Assembly (NCBI GenBank): GCA_008921705.1
Contig: VFFE01007030.1
Span: 321,314-385,313 of the forward strand
Direction of reading: 5' to 3'
Length of the DNA stretch: 64,000 nucleotides
Origin: Burhinus oedicnemus
Lineage: Eukaryota > Chordata > Aves > Charadriiformes > Burhinidae
Shown here: positions 15,601 through 28,848 of the stretch, one piece after another
Position numbering within the stretch: the first letter of the stretch is position 1
Layout: each line of letters starts with the position of its first letter
Position numbers and translations under genes: made by a program
The notes under the pieces: model-generated
What the model saw: only the letters and a program-made list of their open reading frames with translations
What the model was told of the DNA's origin: nothing
The model's database searches: none

Positions 15601-16160
15601 CCAGTTACACAAAACTGCAGTTCACATCTCATGTATATGTGTCCAAGTATTTGTTTCTGGTGGTGTTTTTAATGCCAGTGAAACACATGTAAAGATGTCT
15701 TTGCTTAGGCACTTTATGAAAACATTTGCTTAGTGTTCTTATTATATTCTCACTTTTTTTTTTTAAGTGAGCAAATATATATTGCCCACTCTCAAATTTT
15801 TCTAACATCAGCTACTTTGAAATTAAGGCTTCATACAAGATGTAGCAAAGGCAGCAAGGGGAAAAGAGAAATACGAAGACTGAATTGTTTCAAAATGCAT
15901 TTTTTTAACTGAGGGAAATTATTGTTTCCAATCATCATAGCTTTTCACATTCTTTTGTCATATCTGATTGATAGTGTCTTGCACAGAAGGGTGCAGTCAA
16001 GCACTTTGCATATGTAATTATTTCTGCATGTAATTATTTTTAATTGCTACTTAATATAATAGGCTATACTGACATAAATATTTTAAAATAGTAATAATCA
16101 TTCTTGCATCTCCATAAGCTTCAGCTCTTAACAACTAAGTTAAGGCTGACAGCTGCATAG

Positions 16161-16178
16161 GATCTTTGTACAAAGATC
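16161..16178. repeat. 18-bp perfect palindrome
   Basis: GATCTTTGTACAAAGATC is its own reverse complement. It has no spacer and lies in the long HLCS intron. Confidence 0.9.
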
Positions 16179-19100
16179 AGATTCTGAAACAATACGAAAG
16201 AACAAAAAATTGCTGGTTTGTGACTGTGGTATCTTAGTATGTTGATAGACAGTGCTTCTGCTACTTACTTATCAGCTTGGTATCCATTCTTCTTTTATCT
16301 GGAAGTCAATCCGTAGACTTCCCCTTACCAATTTGATTTGGATGTAGTGTGAAGCATGCTGTCCTGAAGTCTGAAATCCCATGCAGAGTAAGTACAGCAA
16401 AGGTAACAGCAAGCTTCCTGCCATTGCTCTTCTAGTGTGTTTCATGCCAAGTCTTCAGGGAGTGCCTTTTCAGATGGACAAAATCATGCTAACCTGCGGA
16501 AATGTCAGCAGAGATGCCAGTGATTTGTCAGTTGACGCTATGTGCTGCAATATTAACGTTGAATGGGAGTGGGTTGTATTTTGTGGAGGATCTAGCTCTG
16601 TATATGTTTTAGAGGGTAACCTGTACTATTTATACATGTGGAAGCTGCATTTCTGAATGCATCCTAAAGATTTGGAAATGAAATATCAAATTGGTTTTAA
16701 TAGCATGCTTGTTTTCACAAAACCTTTTCCTTTTTCATCTTCAGCTTTTGTTGTGAAACTTTCTTTTTGTAGCCTGATTACTGAATATTCTTTATTGATT
16801 TTGAAAGCTCTGTGAACAAAATTATATTTTTGCTTGCCTAATAAAATATTTCTTACAGAATTATTCAGTATCAGCTCCTGTGATTTTTAGTTCTGTTCAC
16901 ACGGTTCCCAGCTGCATTATCTACCCCCAATGTAGAAAATTAAGTCAATGTAAAAGTATACTCTGTTTTTTAAAAAGAGGTCACGAATAGCCTTTCTTCC
17001 CTCGGTAGTCACCAGTGTTCTTATTACGCTTCATTTATATAGTTGGAGGATTTGGGAGAACCAGCTGGGCCCCCTGTCTGCACTCATCAAGAGTTAATTT
17101 CTGAAAGAGGTGCTGTTGTCATGAACAAGTGCAGAAGGTACTCTGGTGGTCCTGCCAAACAACAAGAGCTCTTAATTAGCAGCAATGTTCAATCAGACTG
17201 CTTAACCTGCCACAGAGCGGAGGAGGTCATGTTCCTTCCTGATGCACTGCCAGCCTAAAAAGCACCCAAGAACCGGTCCCAAATGTTTTGTAGGGTTTTT
17301 TAGTTTGTTGTTTTGGTTTTTTTTTAAATATGTACTTGGTTCCTAGAGGCAAGGAGGGCAAGGCATGATCTGTTCTTGAAAACTGTCATTGGTAGAGTGA
17401 AATTTTATTTTTTTTGAAGGGTGTAGGGATTTCTTCTTCTGTATAGAATGCTTTGTGGTTTTTGAGGGAAAAGTATTTTTCATCGTAGTACTGAAGAATA
17501 TGAAAATTTGTAGACCTTCTGTGGCTTGATTTTGGTCCGGGAGGGGTTGCCCTGCACTCTAGTTATTTTATAGAAGATTTGCTAGTCTACAAAAATAAAA
17601 GCGGAGGCCAGTGATGCTTTGCAACACATTCTTTGTTCTCGTCAGCGGGTCTTGCAATATTTGAATGCTTAGCCGCTAATGATGTATAGTGCATGTCTCT
17701 GAGTTGTTGGAGGGAAGTTTCTGAGAGTGATATGGCTGCCTTGGAGGCCATTAGCTGTAATATAGAGCTCAGGATGTAAAGTGCTAGCTGATGAATTCCT
17801 TTAAAAGTCAAATTCTTGAGTTACTAATTATTGTATATAAATTATGAGTGCTAGATATCTACATGTGTATTGAAATATTTTGTAGAATGAAGATAAATAG
17901 CACATGAAAAAGGAGCCCAAAGTAGTTTGTTGCTGTATGAGCAACTCCACGTAAAGAGGTCCAATAAGTAGACAAAATTTTTGAAAACAAAATGCAGCAA
18001 ATGCCATAATAACAATAAAGTCTCAAGAAAACTTACCACTTGAACCAGTAAAACTGCTTGTTTGCCCTTTTCAGTGGCAATCAGTAGTTGAAATGGAAAT
18101 AAATAAATCAAGCAAACAAATAAATTTGTGTCTGAGCCCAGATCCCAAGGATCCATATCTTTTGGTTTATATTGATTATTTCAGTTGATGGTCCTCTTCC
18201 ACTGGAAGAATTTTGAGTAATACCGGGAGGGGGGTGCATTTCCAGGTTTTTATGCATTTGCTTCTTTTCCATCCTAGTGTTCAAAAACTGAAAACTGACA
18301 TATATGGTACTGTATTGATGAATGCTCATTACCAATAAAATAGGGAAATAAAAAGCTGAGGCCCCATTTTAAAGTGAGAGAGTGTCAGTTTTTTAATTAA
18401 AGATCTCATTATACTGCTTACATTGAAAAGTAGCTTGCTGTTCTAATATTACAATTCCAGTAGTTGCAAAAGATGCAAAGTTAAGGTAATGTTCAGCAGG
18501 GATAGAAGTCAGGGGAAGGAAGAAACTGAAACTGTAACTACAGTTTCTATAGGTGTGCAGAAAACCTATTAATAAGTTTGTGTAAGACATTTCAGTTCTA
18601 TGCTCATTTCAACCCTTCATTCTTTTTTATTTAAAATATATGAGGAATTTTGAATATAGGAAGAAAAGATCCCAGAAAGTTTTTGTTTGTTTCTTACAGC
18701 GTGGGAGGATGCTGTAAATGACCAAGCTAAAAGAAACTAACTACTTGTAAGCTTAATTTAATAAGGAGCCGGCTTAATAGTGTAACGATCTTTTTTTTCT
18801 AAAGAATGGTAGTATTTCTTTGTTTTTCAAAATTCCCTGTTTGAAATGATTGATATAATTGTAACTCATTAAAACAAGAAAAAGATTTGCAAGACGTGAT
18901 AATACAATTTATTTAAACGTAAAGATAGGATTTTCATGAAAATTTAACCTCAATAGAATGTGAAGCAACTAATAAGTGAAATGTTAGCAGATTAACTGTA
19001 TATTTTTGTGGTTTAACAATGACGGTAATTTAAGTGAATTAATATCAGGGATATATATTCCTCTATGGGAAGAATGAACTGAAAATGTGGAATTCTTATT

Positions 19101-22100
19101 TAATACGTATTTCAGAGTTTAAAATGCATTATTCCTTTTTAATTTTTATATTCTGAAATAACCATACATCCACACATAGAGGTATATGCATACAAACACA
19201 ACGGGACCAATTTCTTTGGCTTTCTGGGAAGTCTCCTGTGCTGAGAAGAGACTGCTTTGAAGGTGTAAATGGTTACTGTCTACAGTAACATTCAGGATCA
19301 AAACGAGTACCTGGGCTGACATGAGCTGAGTAATTTCTCCAGTGTTGCTGCTTTGATGTTAACAGAGTCTCAGAATACAAAAAAAGTTCATTATTGCTAA
19401 AATAGTTTTCTTACAAAACTGTAACTGTCTGACAGCTGTTTCCCACCTGCATAAGAGTATGTTGTTTCCGTGCTTGTGTTGCTTTATTACTCTCCTAGAT
19501 TGACTCCTGAGATTGATATGTATACTGTATACTATACCATGTGTCACAACATAGCAGTATTATGCCCAGGTGAAACAAAAATGACTGTTAAGCTTGTAGA
19601 GGCTCCCCCCTACCCCCGCTTTTTTTCTTTTGTTTTTTTTTAAAAAGCCATGGAGTTTTAGGACAGCTGCCTGCGTTAGTGATCATCTAACTGCTTTATG
19701 AGTAGTTTAAATTAAAAGAATCTTTTAATATATTTCCAGTACAGATAGTTGTATAAGTACTAGTATAAGTCTTAACTGTATCAGATATAACTTTAAAAAA
19801 AATTGGTTATATTCAAAAAATATTCAAAATAATATGAACAAAAGAGCCACTCTCTTTGAGAAAGAAAAGACAGGTGATTGCCACAAGCCCCTTTCATAAG
19901 ATCTTTGCTTTGGTGCGAAAAACCTGGCCCAAAAAGGCTTCTTATATTGAGGATGTGTAGATGAAGTAGAGTTTAGTGTATGTATCATTTTTGTAGTCTT
20001 TTTTAGTCTAATTTACATCTGTTGAAAACAGGACCTTTAATGTCGCTAAAAGCAAGAATGACTTCCATAAAAAAAATTATTATACAAATGTAAATAAATG
20101 CAACATTTAATTTTTAACTTTGTACATAGGCTTGAAGCCACAGCATTCAGAGTAAGGATTATTCCTTTTACTTTGTAATGATTTGTGAGAGTACATTAGA
20201 AGCATGTCAGGACAGCAAGGTTTGTAGGGGCCTGTGCTCTTGAAATAGAAACAAATAACTGTACGTCTGCCATCACTACTGAAGAAGTGTCTAAGTACAA
20301 AAGGTGGCTGGCTGTTAAGACTCTTGCATAACATGATGGTGTGTGATGGCAAAAAGAGACCATCCATTTTCATAGAGGAAAAACGTTGGACATCTTTTTG
20401 TATTACTGTGTAGGGGAAGATGTTACATTAATGGTTTTGTACATGTATGTTGATCATGACGCCTACATTGTTCTGACAGCTTTGTACAGATCAGAAGAGT
20501 ACGGTGTACGCGCTAAGTAAGGATTTGAGACAAGAATGTCTGCTGTCTTCCTGAGAAGTGTGAATGCCGGGTTCTTCCTGAAGCCAATCAGCTTGTTATT
20601 TGTAGGATGCCAGTTATTATCTTCTGGGGTTTGTTGTTTCCCCTCCAGTTGCCATTTTGTCTAATGGTATGTTTTTATAAGTTCAAATTCTGAAAGATAA
20701 GGATGGGAAGATGTAGGTGGAACTGAAAAGAAATAATTTCACTGCTGAACTAAAAAATTTTGTAAGTCTTTAAATTTAAGTCTCACTTTCAACCTAGTTG
20801 CATCTACATGAGTCTTACATTAATTATGTGCGTTTTGTTTGCTCTCTTTTCATAACTGTCATTGTAAGCTAGGACAATTAGATTAGGATGATAATTCTTC
20901 ATGAGAGACTGGATTTTAGATGTCAAGCCCACAAAATGAAAAAGCAAGAAAAAGAGTGTATCAATCCCTGAGACAGTATAGTCGTCTTAATTATGGTAAA
21001 TGTTGTGTGGTAAATGTGTCTACCAAAAAAAGGGAAGGAGAAGGAAAAAATGTATTTTTAAAGTGCATCTTATGAGCCTAAATGTACATGTACTATTTTG
21101 AGTATGCAGATTGGACATGACGTTGTGGTTTTGATGGCTTTTTCCTCTCAAAGCCTCAGGAAGTCTCTTCTAGCCTTGAAGTCTTTCAGAAAAAAGTTAA
21201 TCCTTGTCAGTGTTGTTGCCCATCATCTTATTCTTGTTCTGTCTTCTCATCTTATTCCTAAACTATTGTCTCTTTGAGGCAGAGACCAATTTTACTATAT
21301 AATGAGTTGCATACTGAAGTATCCTTCATAACTGAGAGATAGTAGTTACTTTCTGCCTGAACTTCTCTTGCAGTTTTCAGTTGGAAAATATTTTCCAAAT
21401 TCCTTGATGTGAAAAGCAAGGTAACACTGTGTTTTGCTGACAAACAGCTGCTGTAGTTTGTTGCTGAGGTGATTTCATATAATGAGTATGGGTATGGTGT
21501 TTCCCATTGAGCTTTGCTTCCTTGTTTCTGAATTCCAGTGTCTGCATGTTTTTAAATACACACCCCAAAAATGTACCTGTAAAATTAAGGTATCGAATGT
21601 GCAAATATCTCAATTTATTCTGTTAAATAAAGTGAGATGCCTATATTTCTGAAATGAAGGAGGATATTCCTTAAGCAGAAGTGGAGCCAAACATTCAGGA
21701 TGGAACATGCCCACTACCATCACCAAATGCAACTGCACTGGCATTTTAGATAGGCGGAAAGTAATTGCACAGTTGGCATTTAGCCAGGCACCTAATATTA
21801 CTATTCTGTAATATCATGCATCAGTTATTTCATAGAATAAAAATAGAATATTCTTCATATTGCAATGCAGTTAACAGTAATGACTTCAAAGGATATTTGC
21901 ACTGTATTATGCCCTTGATTCACAAATAATTGAAAATTGAAGACCTGGAAGTATCTTCTAGCTCTGCACAGAGGTGAACCTCTGTTCAGTTGTGTCTGTA
22001 ATTTCACAGACTAGAGTGAGATTTAAGCATTTTTTGCAGTGGCTGTACAGGTTTTCTGCATCATTGTATCTTGGGTTGTGTATCTTGGAATGCACTTGAA

Positions 22101-23043
22101 ATATCTTGGGTGGTTGCACATATACTTGATCTCATTTGCGTCATTACAAGCAGAAGAAGTCAAAATAGTTCCTTCTAACTTGATTTGATGAGCATCAAAT
22201 GCATATTTAAAAAAGTAAAAAGTGTGATAGAGGTTCACTGTTTTGATTTTTCAGCTTGAAGAAAATGTTTGAACATTTGATCACCTACCAAAGACCATAT
22301 GCTTTTAAAGGTGGGAAGGCATGACAAAGCCAGTAATTTCTTTTGTGCTTGTATATTGTTTAATGTATAGTTTAGCTCAAGCCGTTTTTCTATAATCAAT
22401 CCTGGATCTCTACCGCATGGATATGAGGTCTGCATGTTGTATAGACACCACCTCCAAGAGGCTGAGAACCTCCTAAAATTTCCTGTGTACCTTTGCCTTG
22501 GATTGTCAGACATAACAAATGCTGTGGTTTTACTGTGCATCTGTTGCATGACTAGGGAAATGTTAGTTGGCCTTGACATTTGGTAGATAGATGGAAAATG
22601 AAAGTCCAGGTGAATCCTATATAGAGGCCTAGAACTAGACATGGTGATTTGTGAGTGCCCTAAAGCTGTTTCAACAGTGCTTTTCAATGCATAGCAGTCA
22701 ATGAGTTTATGGTTACAACTGCTGTCAGACATTCATTGTACTCTGAGGCAAAGGCACAGCATATTTGAATGTGTATTTTGAATGTCATGTATCTGGAATG
22801 TGATGCCTGTGGTTGTGGGACAATAAGAAGTTTTACACAAAACCTTTTCCTATAATAATTTTGCAGTCATTTGCACATCCACTGTTTGATTTGTTTCACT
22901 GACACCCAAGTGCTTTCATCCCCAGCCATGGGCTACATCATAAGCATGATAGCTACAGCTCAATCTTAGACCACCATACTATCGTCTCAGATTTTTAGAA
23001 ACACATGTTACTGACCTGTGTCACCGCAGGATTAGAAATAATA

Positions 23044-23068
23044 TGCACAGGCCTTTGCTGCCTGTGCA
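23044..23068. repeat. Hairpin, 9-bp perfect stem and 7-nt loop
   Basis: TGCACAGGC (23044-23052) is the exact reverse complement of GCCTGTGCA (23060-23068). The loop is CTTTGCT. Confidence 0.85.
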
Positions 23069-23708
23069 AAGTCAGAAGTTCAGAGCCCGAACAAAGCATG
23101 CCCTTCAGGCTGCTCCCAATGAGGGACTTCGATGAAGATGCAAACCTCTTCATAACATTACACAGAGTAGTGGAACAGTAGTGCCTGATGTATCTAAGTC
23201 ACTAACTGTATCATTTTTCAGAAATGGCACTCGTATGCTTTTTGCGCTTTTACAGCATCATCCATGTGTGGTTTTTGAAATGCTTTGCCAAGAGTTATCG
23301 TTTAGCTTTCCAAGATCTCTTAGGAACACTGTAGATAAATAGTGATTAAGTGCATACTAACATGGGGAAGCAAAACCACAAAGTTTATGATTTTGCTTTG
23401 GATCCTACAAAGGCATACATGAAAAATTGTTTATGGGAAGATCCCATACTGTCAAAGTAGGATTGAATAACAAGTAGTGACTGTCTAGACAAATCAAACT
23501 GATTTTATCTAATAATAGTAGGTTGAAACCAAAGTTTTAACCATTCCTTGTATGCAATCTTGAACATTCAAAACTACTAGAAGAGGGGAATTTGGTCAAA
23601 ATTTCAGTGTTATTTCGTCCCCGCTTTAAGTGACATGAAGTTTTTCGTATCAATTGTAGACTGATACTGATAGTTTATCCTATTCAGCTTCTTGTTTCGT
23701 TTCTGTGG

Positions 23709-23746
23709 TGATGATGATGATGATTACTATTGTTGTTGTTGTTGTT
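23709..23746 (+). repeat. Compound trinucleotide microsatellite
   Basis: About five TGA units (23709-23724) are followed, after a five-base spacer, by five TTG units and TT (23730-23746). Confidence 0.9.
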
Positions 23747-26649
23747 ACTTACTTTTTATATATATTATTTTCTTTGCTTTTGTAAGTGATGTCTAAACTG
23801 AACTCTGCCATGCCCATGCCATCCTCATATGATAGCCCAATAGGCAGCCCTAACACTGGGGTAGAAGAATGCTCGTCAGGACTGCAGAGCTTTTGTGGCA
23901 ACAGAAACTTAATCCCAGTTTGTCTGGGAAAGAGGCAGCCATGCAAACAGCTGCTATTCATGAGGCCTCATGGCAAACTGCCTTGCAGATAATGGTTTCA
24001 CTGAGTTGCAAGACAACCAAAACCATCAAAATATAGTCCAGAGATGTTAGTCAGCCATGCAAATAACTTTGCATTCATATGGGAAGGCACATCTATAATT
24101 ACTTATTACTTCTTTCAAGTCCTTCAATTTACAGTAAATGCTGTTTAACTGGATTATCAAAAACTTTTCACTAGAAAGGCCTGTGGGATTTTATTGATGT
24201 GCATATGCACTGGCAACAAAAGGAGGGCTAAGGGAGTAACGTAATTTGACTGCAAACATTTTTTTTCAGTTGCTAGAATAAGTTAATTTTTGTGTGTTTA
24301 TGTACACCTATAGGATATTACAAGCATTGTTTGGACTTACTCCTCACAGTGTCTGTTCCACCTGGAAAGAACTGCTTAAGTTATAGTGAGTTTTGCTTAA
24401 TGGACAGATAAATAAAGCATTCTTCTGCTGTCACGTTTTATATTTTATGTTCTCCTTTCTAAAATTCAGTCATCCTCTCTTCGTAGAAGTATCCTAAAAG
24501 CTAATTAATGCAAGGAAATTCAATTATAGGAACTCTTCAATAACAAAAATAAATGTTCATGTCAGAGGAAGGTTAGAGTGTGATATGTAATCAAAGATGT
24601 ATTTTATGTTAACGTCTAAGAATTTTTTTTGGACAGTGAAGTTTAAAAAAGATCATTTAAAATTGAGAACTCCAACCAGGACAACTTGACAATACATTTA
24701 ATGATTTTGGAAGCCACCTTGCTTTATCTGATACTGGAATAGCTAATACAAGTTTTATCACTTGAAATATGTAACTTGAGGGAAGAAATCTTTTACTATT
24801 AAAAAGATTTTATAGTAGCTTTTAAAAATGGATAGTCATATACATAATTTATTTAAAAATACACTAACAGGCAATAAGCAAATGTAACCTGACATTACCC
24901 AACCATTCTGTTGCTGCATTAGATGCAAATATTTTGGTTTATTAAAAAAAAAAAAAAATCTTTTCATCTTTTGTTGTTGTTAAACCACTGAGAATTTCCA
25001 GGTAGTGTCACAATGTAACTAAGTGCCTAATACTTTCAGTTTGAGAGTTGTGCTCCTTCTGTTGTATTTGGCTTGCATCACTGCTTGTCTCAGCTTTCAG
25101 GATCTGCAGAACAAAAAACCCCACCGGAGAATTAGGTTCTGGCCTGTGCCTTGACAGAGGTCTATTTGATCATGTCTGCATTTGATTTTGGCATGAATGA
25201 TCCATTTCTTGCTGCATAAGAGTATCTGATGTGTAAAAGTGTTCTGCCCAAGTTGAGCACTTAGCATATATCTTGCCTATTAGTAAACTTTGGGCTCTGC
25301 TTATGTTCTGATGTATAGCCGTGGAATTAATGTAATACTTCTGCAACTCGATACCTGAAATGGTTTAGTCTCTATACATGGGAAATGCTCCTAGAATTCC
25401 AGAAAACCTGTGTGTTTATGATCTGAACATGTTTGTTTTAAGAACCCATATCTTGGGTGATAGTCAATTCATTTACTGGTCTCAAAAGTCAGTTCTGTCT
25501 GTTCTGTTAATACTAGTGGGAATTTTGTATGTGAGAAAGAGTAATTTCCCCATGCTGGATGGACTGCAAAGATGAAAGATGTGCCATTGCTGTCTGAGCC
25601 TTGTGTTTTACTTGTACTTGTCATTGTCACCCTACAGTATGTAAACTCCAGCGCCATTTGAATTTGCCGTGTTGAATCATTTGAGCCACCCTAGTGATGA
25701 CTTAGGTGCTAGAAGTAATAAAAACACAAAAAAGATGGTTCCTGACACAGAACTTAGAAATTGTGAATGACAAAAAGACCTACAGGGACAGGATGACTAT
25801 GGGATGTTAGATTGAATGGTAGTGAAAAGGGTCTCAAAAGTGAGCACAAGCAACTTAATATTTGCTGCAATAGAGAAGTTATCTCATAAAAGAAAACAAG
25901 GGTGATAGGAAGATTAATTTTACAGGTTTATTCTGGATGGATAGGATTATAGTATTCTGTTATGTTAGTCTTCTGTCCATAGTTGAAAAATCAAAATTAT
26001 TTATGGAGTACTTGTTGAAAAAGCCCCATCTTAAAAAAGCACCTGAAAGGAAAAGTATTTTCCCCCCTTATGCTTTCTGAGTTATATTCAACACTAAATA
26101 TGTTGTGAAAGGTGGAGGAGACAGACAGCTGCAAACAGTTGACATTTACAACTGCAACTTTCTGTTACTAGATGTCCTGGTAGCAGATGACCAAACCATG
26201 ACAACAGAGAAAGGGAAAGGTGATCATTTTTTCTTCAGTGGTCTTTGTGCTTTTAGATGCTTAACTCCTTAATATCACAGCTGAAGTGTTTAAACACTCT
26301 TCTTAAAACCAAGACCTATGTGGAGTGTGCATTACCGAAGATCTTCCAAGTCTTACAGCAGATTATTGGATCTTGTTTTATCCAAAATCCATGATTGTTT
26401 ACAGAATAGAGTTGTCTGCTGCATTAGAGCTTCTTGGACTTGGGAAATAGCTCTGACTTTTCCAGAAATCCAAGTGCTTTGCCTAGGAATGGGATGTTTA
26501 CCATTAGGCATCTAAAGGGTTGTTGAAGATTACAGTTATTGATCTCCCTGCTTGGAGCTTCAGCATCACAGATCATATTTTCAGTATCGGATGTGTTTGA
26601 GAAGATTCCTTGTGTTGTTCTCATTTCGCTTGAGCAATGTTCATATTCG

Positions 26650-26745
26650 TTTATGTTGCATGTGGCTTTATTGGTTCTGCTGATTCACTTACTAGGTCAG
26701 ACTGCTGAGGCTTCATATCTGCCAATGCTTCAGCACAACTCAGTC
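26650..26745 (+). repeat. Diverged dispersed repeat, copy 1
   Basis: This segment shares GGTTCTGCTGATTCACTTAC, then GAGGCTTCATATCTG and CACAACTCA, with a second copy at 28085-28190. It sits immediately before the old CR1 fragment. Confidence 0.55.
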
Positions 26746-27545
26746 ATTTTCATTAGTAATTTGGATGACAGAATTGCGGGTATGCATATTAAAAAGTCCG
26801 TAGGGAGGAGCTATAAGGTTGTAGGAAGGTAGGTTTCAAACTCTAAACAATCCTGAAGAATCAACGAATGGCCTGAAATAATTAGGATTCAGCTTTTTAT
26901 GGGTAAGTGTGACATACAGTAATAATTAGATGCAAATTATTAAATGAAGATAGGGTGGTTGGATAGCAGTTTTTGAGAGAAGTTCTGGCAGTTTGAGTCA
27001 GGAATTGAATATAGGTTAAAAAAAAAAAAAAGTCTTACTGTTGTAACAAAGGAGATGAGGACTGAGACTGAAATTCATACAAAAGTGCTTAAAAATGTGC
27101 TACATGTAAAATGTACAGAGTAATCCTTCCAGTTTTACTCAACACTGGGAGTGCTTAACTGCAGTTATTGGTCCAGTTTTCAGCACTATGCTTCAAAAGG
27201 TGTGGATTTGCTGGGCACAGTACAAAGCAGAGAAAAGGGAATAGTTCAGGATCTAGGAAACATGACTCCTTAGATGAGGGGAGTGGAATATAAAAGAACT
27301 ATGTTTCTTTCATCAAAAGAAGACAAGACTGGTGTAAAGAAACCTTTACTCAAGTCAATGGTCCCTTACGGGAACAAAATGAATGAGTGTTTCTGCATTT
27401 TCAGTGGGTATGGGACAACGTTTTAATGCAGAAATGCAGATGCAGTAATTTTTCCTTTAAAATTACTCAAGAAAGGTAGTTTGCCTAAGCAAGCTGTCAT
27501 TTCTCCATCATTATAAGTTTTTTATGAATAGTCCAGAGAAAATTT
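26735..27545 (+). mobile_element. Old CR1-type LINE 3' fragment
   Basis: The + strand resembles the 3' half of CR1 ORF2. A FISNLDDRIAGMHIK segment near 26.75 kb stands where CR1 has FINDLDDGI..GMHIKFADD. A stretch near 27.17-27.27 kb reads like the CR1 sequence for a group ending in an FWAP-like motif, followed by text similar to the common AGGTCTAGAAAACATGAC block. A final CTCCATCATT near 27.5 kb resembles the CR1 end region. Divergence is high and indels are frequent, so this is an ancient copy. The boundaries are approximate and the typical 3' terminal repeat is not evident. Confidence 0.6.
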
Positions 27546-28084
27546 TACCAAACATAAAAGAGAAAGGGAGAAAGACTTAGATAGCATTTGTGTTTCCCTC
27601 CAACCTTCTGTGGCTGTGTGTAAAATTGTATCTTAGACTTACACTATAGCTTTCGGCATTGACCTGTTGTTAGAGCAGGGTTTCAGCTTGCTTCCATGCA
27701 GCTGTGGCTCGTGATTACAAAACTGGGTACTGGGAGATAGCATTGTGCTGGTGGAGTTATTCTCTACTTTGCACAAATGTGCTAACTACTGATTTTATTT
27801 TCCTCCACATATGCATTCATTTTATTCATTTCTATTTCTGAGCATTTTTGTGTAGTACCATACAATGCTGCTGCTTCCCATTTAAGACATTCTTCCCAGT
27901 CCAGAGCCAAAGGAATTATTTACTACAGACCACCCTAACCTTGGATAAAACCTTACTGTTCCATTTAAAAGAAAATACCACCATGTCTGTCTCACAGTTT
28001 CGGTTTGCTTAGTGTTAAGTATTGCTAAGAGTCATAGTATCATATAACTAATCCTCCAAGTCTTCCTCCTTCTCTTTGATGCTT

Positions 28085-28190
28085 GCTTCTATTGCATATG
28101 ATCTGAATGGTTCTGCTCATTCACTTACTAGCCCAGATCACCTCTGCTAAGGCTTCACATCTGACTAAGCTTTAGTACAACTCAATTCAA
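28085..28190 (+). repeat. Diverged dispersed repeat, copy 2
   Basis: This is the partner of 26650-26745, with GGTTCTGCTCATTCACTTAC, AAGGCTTCACATCTG and TACAACTCA in the same order and orientation, about 1.4 kb away. The family is unknown. Confidence 0.55.
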
Positions 28191-28834
28191 GTGTCAGAGT
28201 CTACTGAACACCGGTTTTGTAGAAACATATCAGTAAAGCTGAATGAGAAAGTTTTTCTACACCTGTATTTTACTTTCACTTTACAGCTAAAGAATGCACA
28301 AAAAATTAGGTGAAGGAGGACCCAGAGGTCTATTAGGAGGTTCAGAAATTATTTATGACAGATTTCAAGTATTACTCTGAGTACTGCTTTACATATCTGA
28401 CAAACAAATGTGAGAATGGCATGTCATCAAACACATCCAACTGAGAGCTAGTAATAGACAACGGGACTTGTGACCAGATCCTAGCTGTTGAGATACTACA
28501 ACAGGGTAACTCTGCACCAGACATGGGGGAGAAGGAGGAATGGTAGGGAGTGAGCCATCCTGCAGTTTTCTTTGGTTTTCGTAAAAGAAGGTTGAAATAC
28601 TGTTTATAGTGATAGGTGAATTTGACGTGTTGCATTTGTCAGTATTTGCAAGTAATTCCTGAGCTTACTAAGGTAGTGCAAGAATGAAGGGCATTTTTTC
28701 TTTGATGATATTTGGTGTATTCAGACTTCATCATCCACTATGTGCAAATGTCAGTGGTCATTGCTCGTAAAAGGGGCAAGATGCAAGTATAAATTTACCT
28801 GGGGACCTATATCGTTTCTTGCCCCCTACCAATT

Positions 28835-28848
28835 GCTGCTTAAGCAGC
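28835..28848. repeat. 14-bp perfect palindrome
   Basis: GCTGCTTAAGCAGC is self-complementary. It may well be a chance occurrence. Confidence 0.85.
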
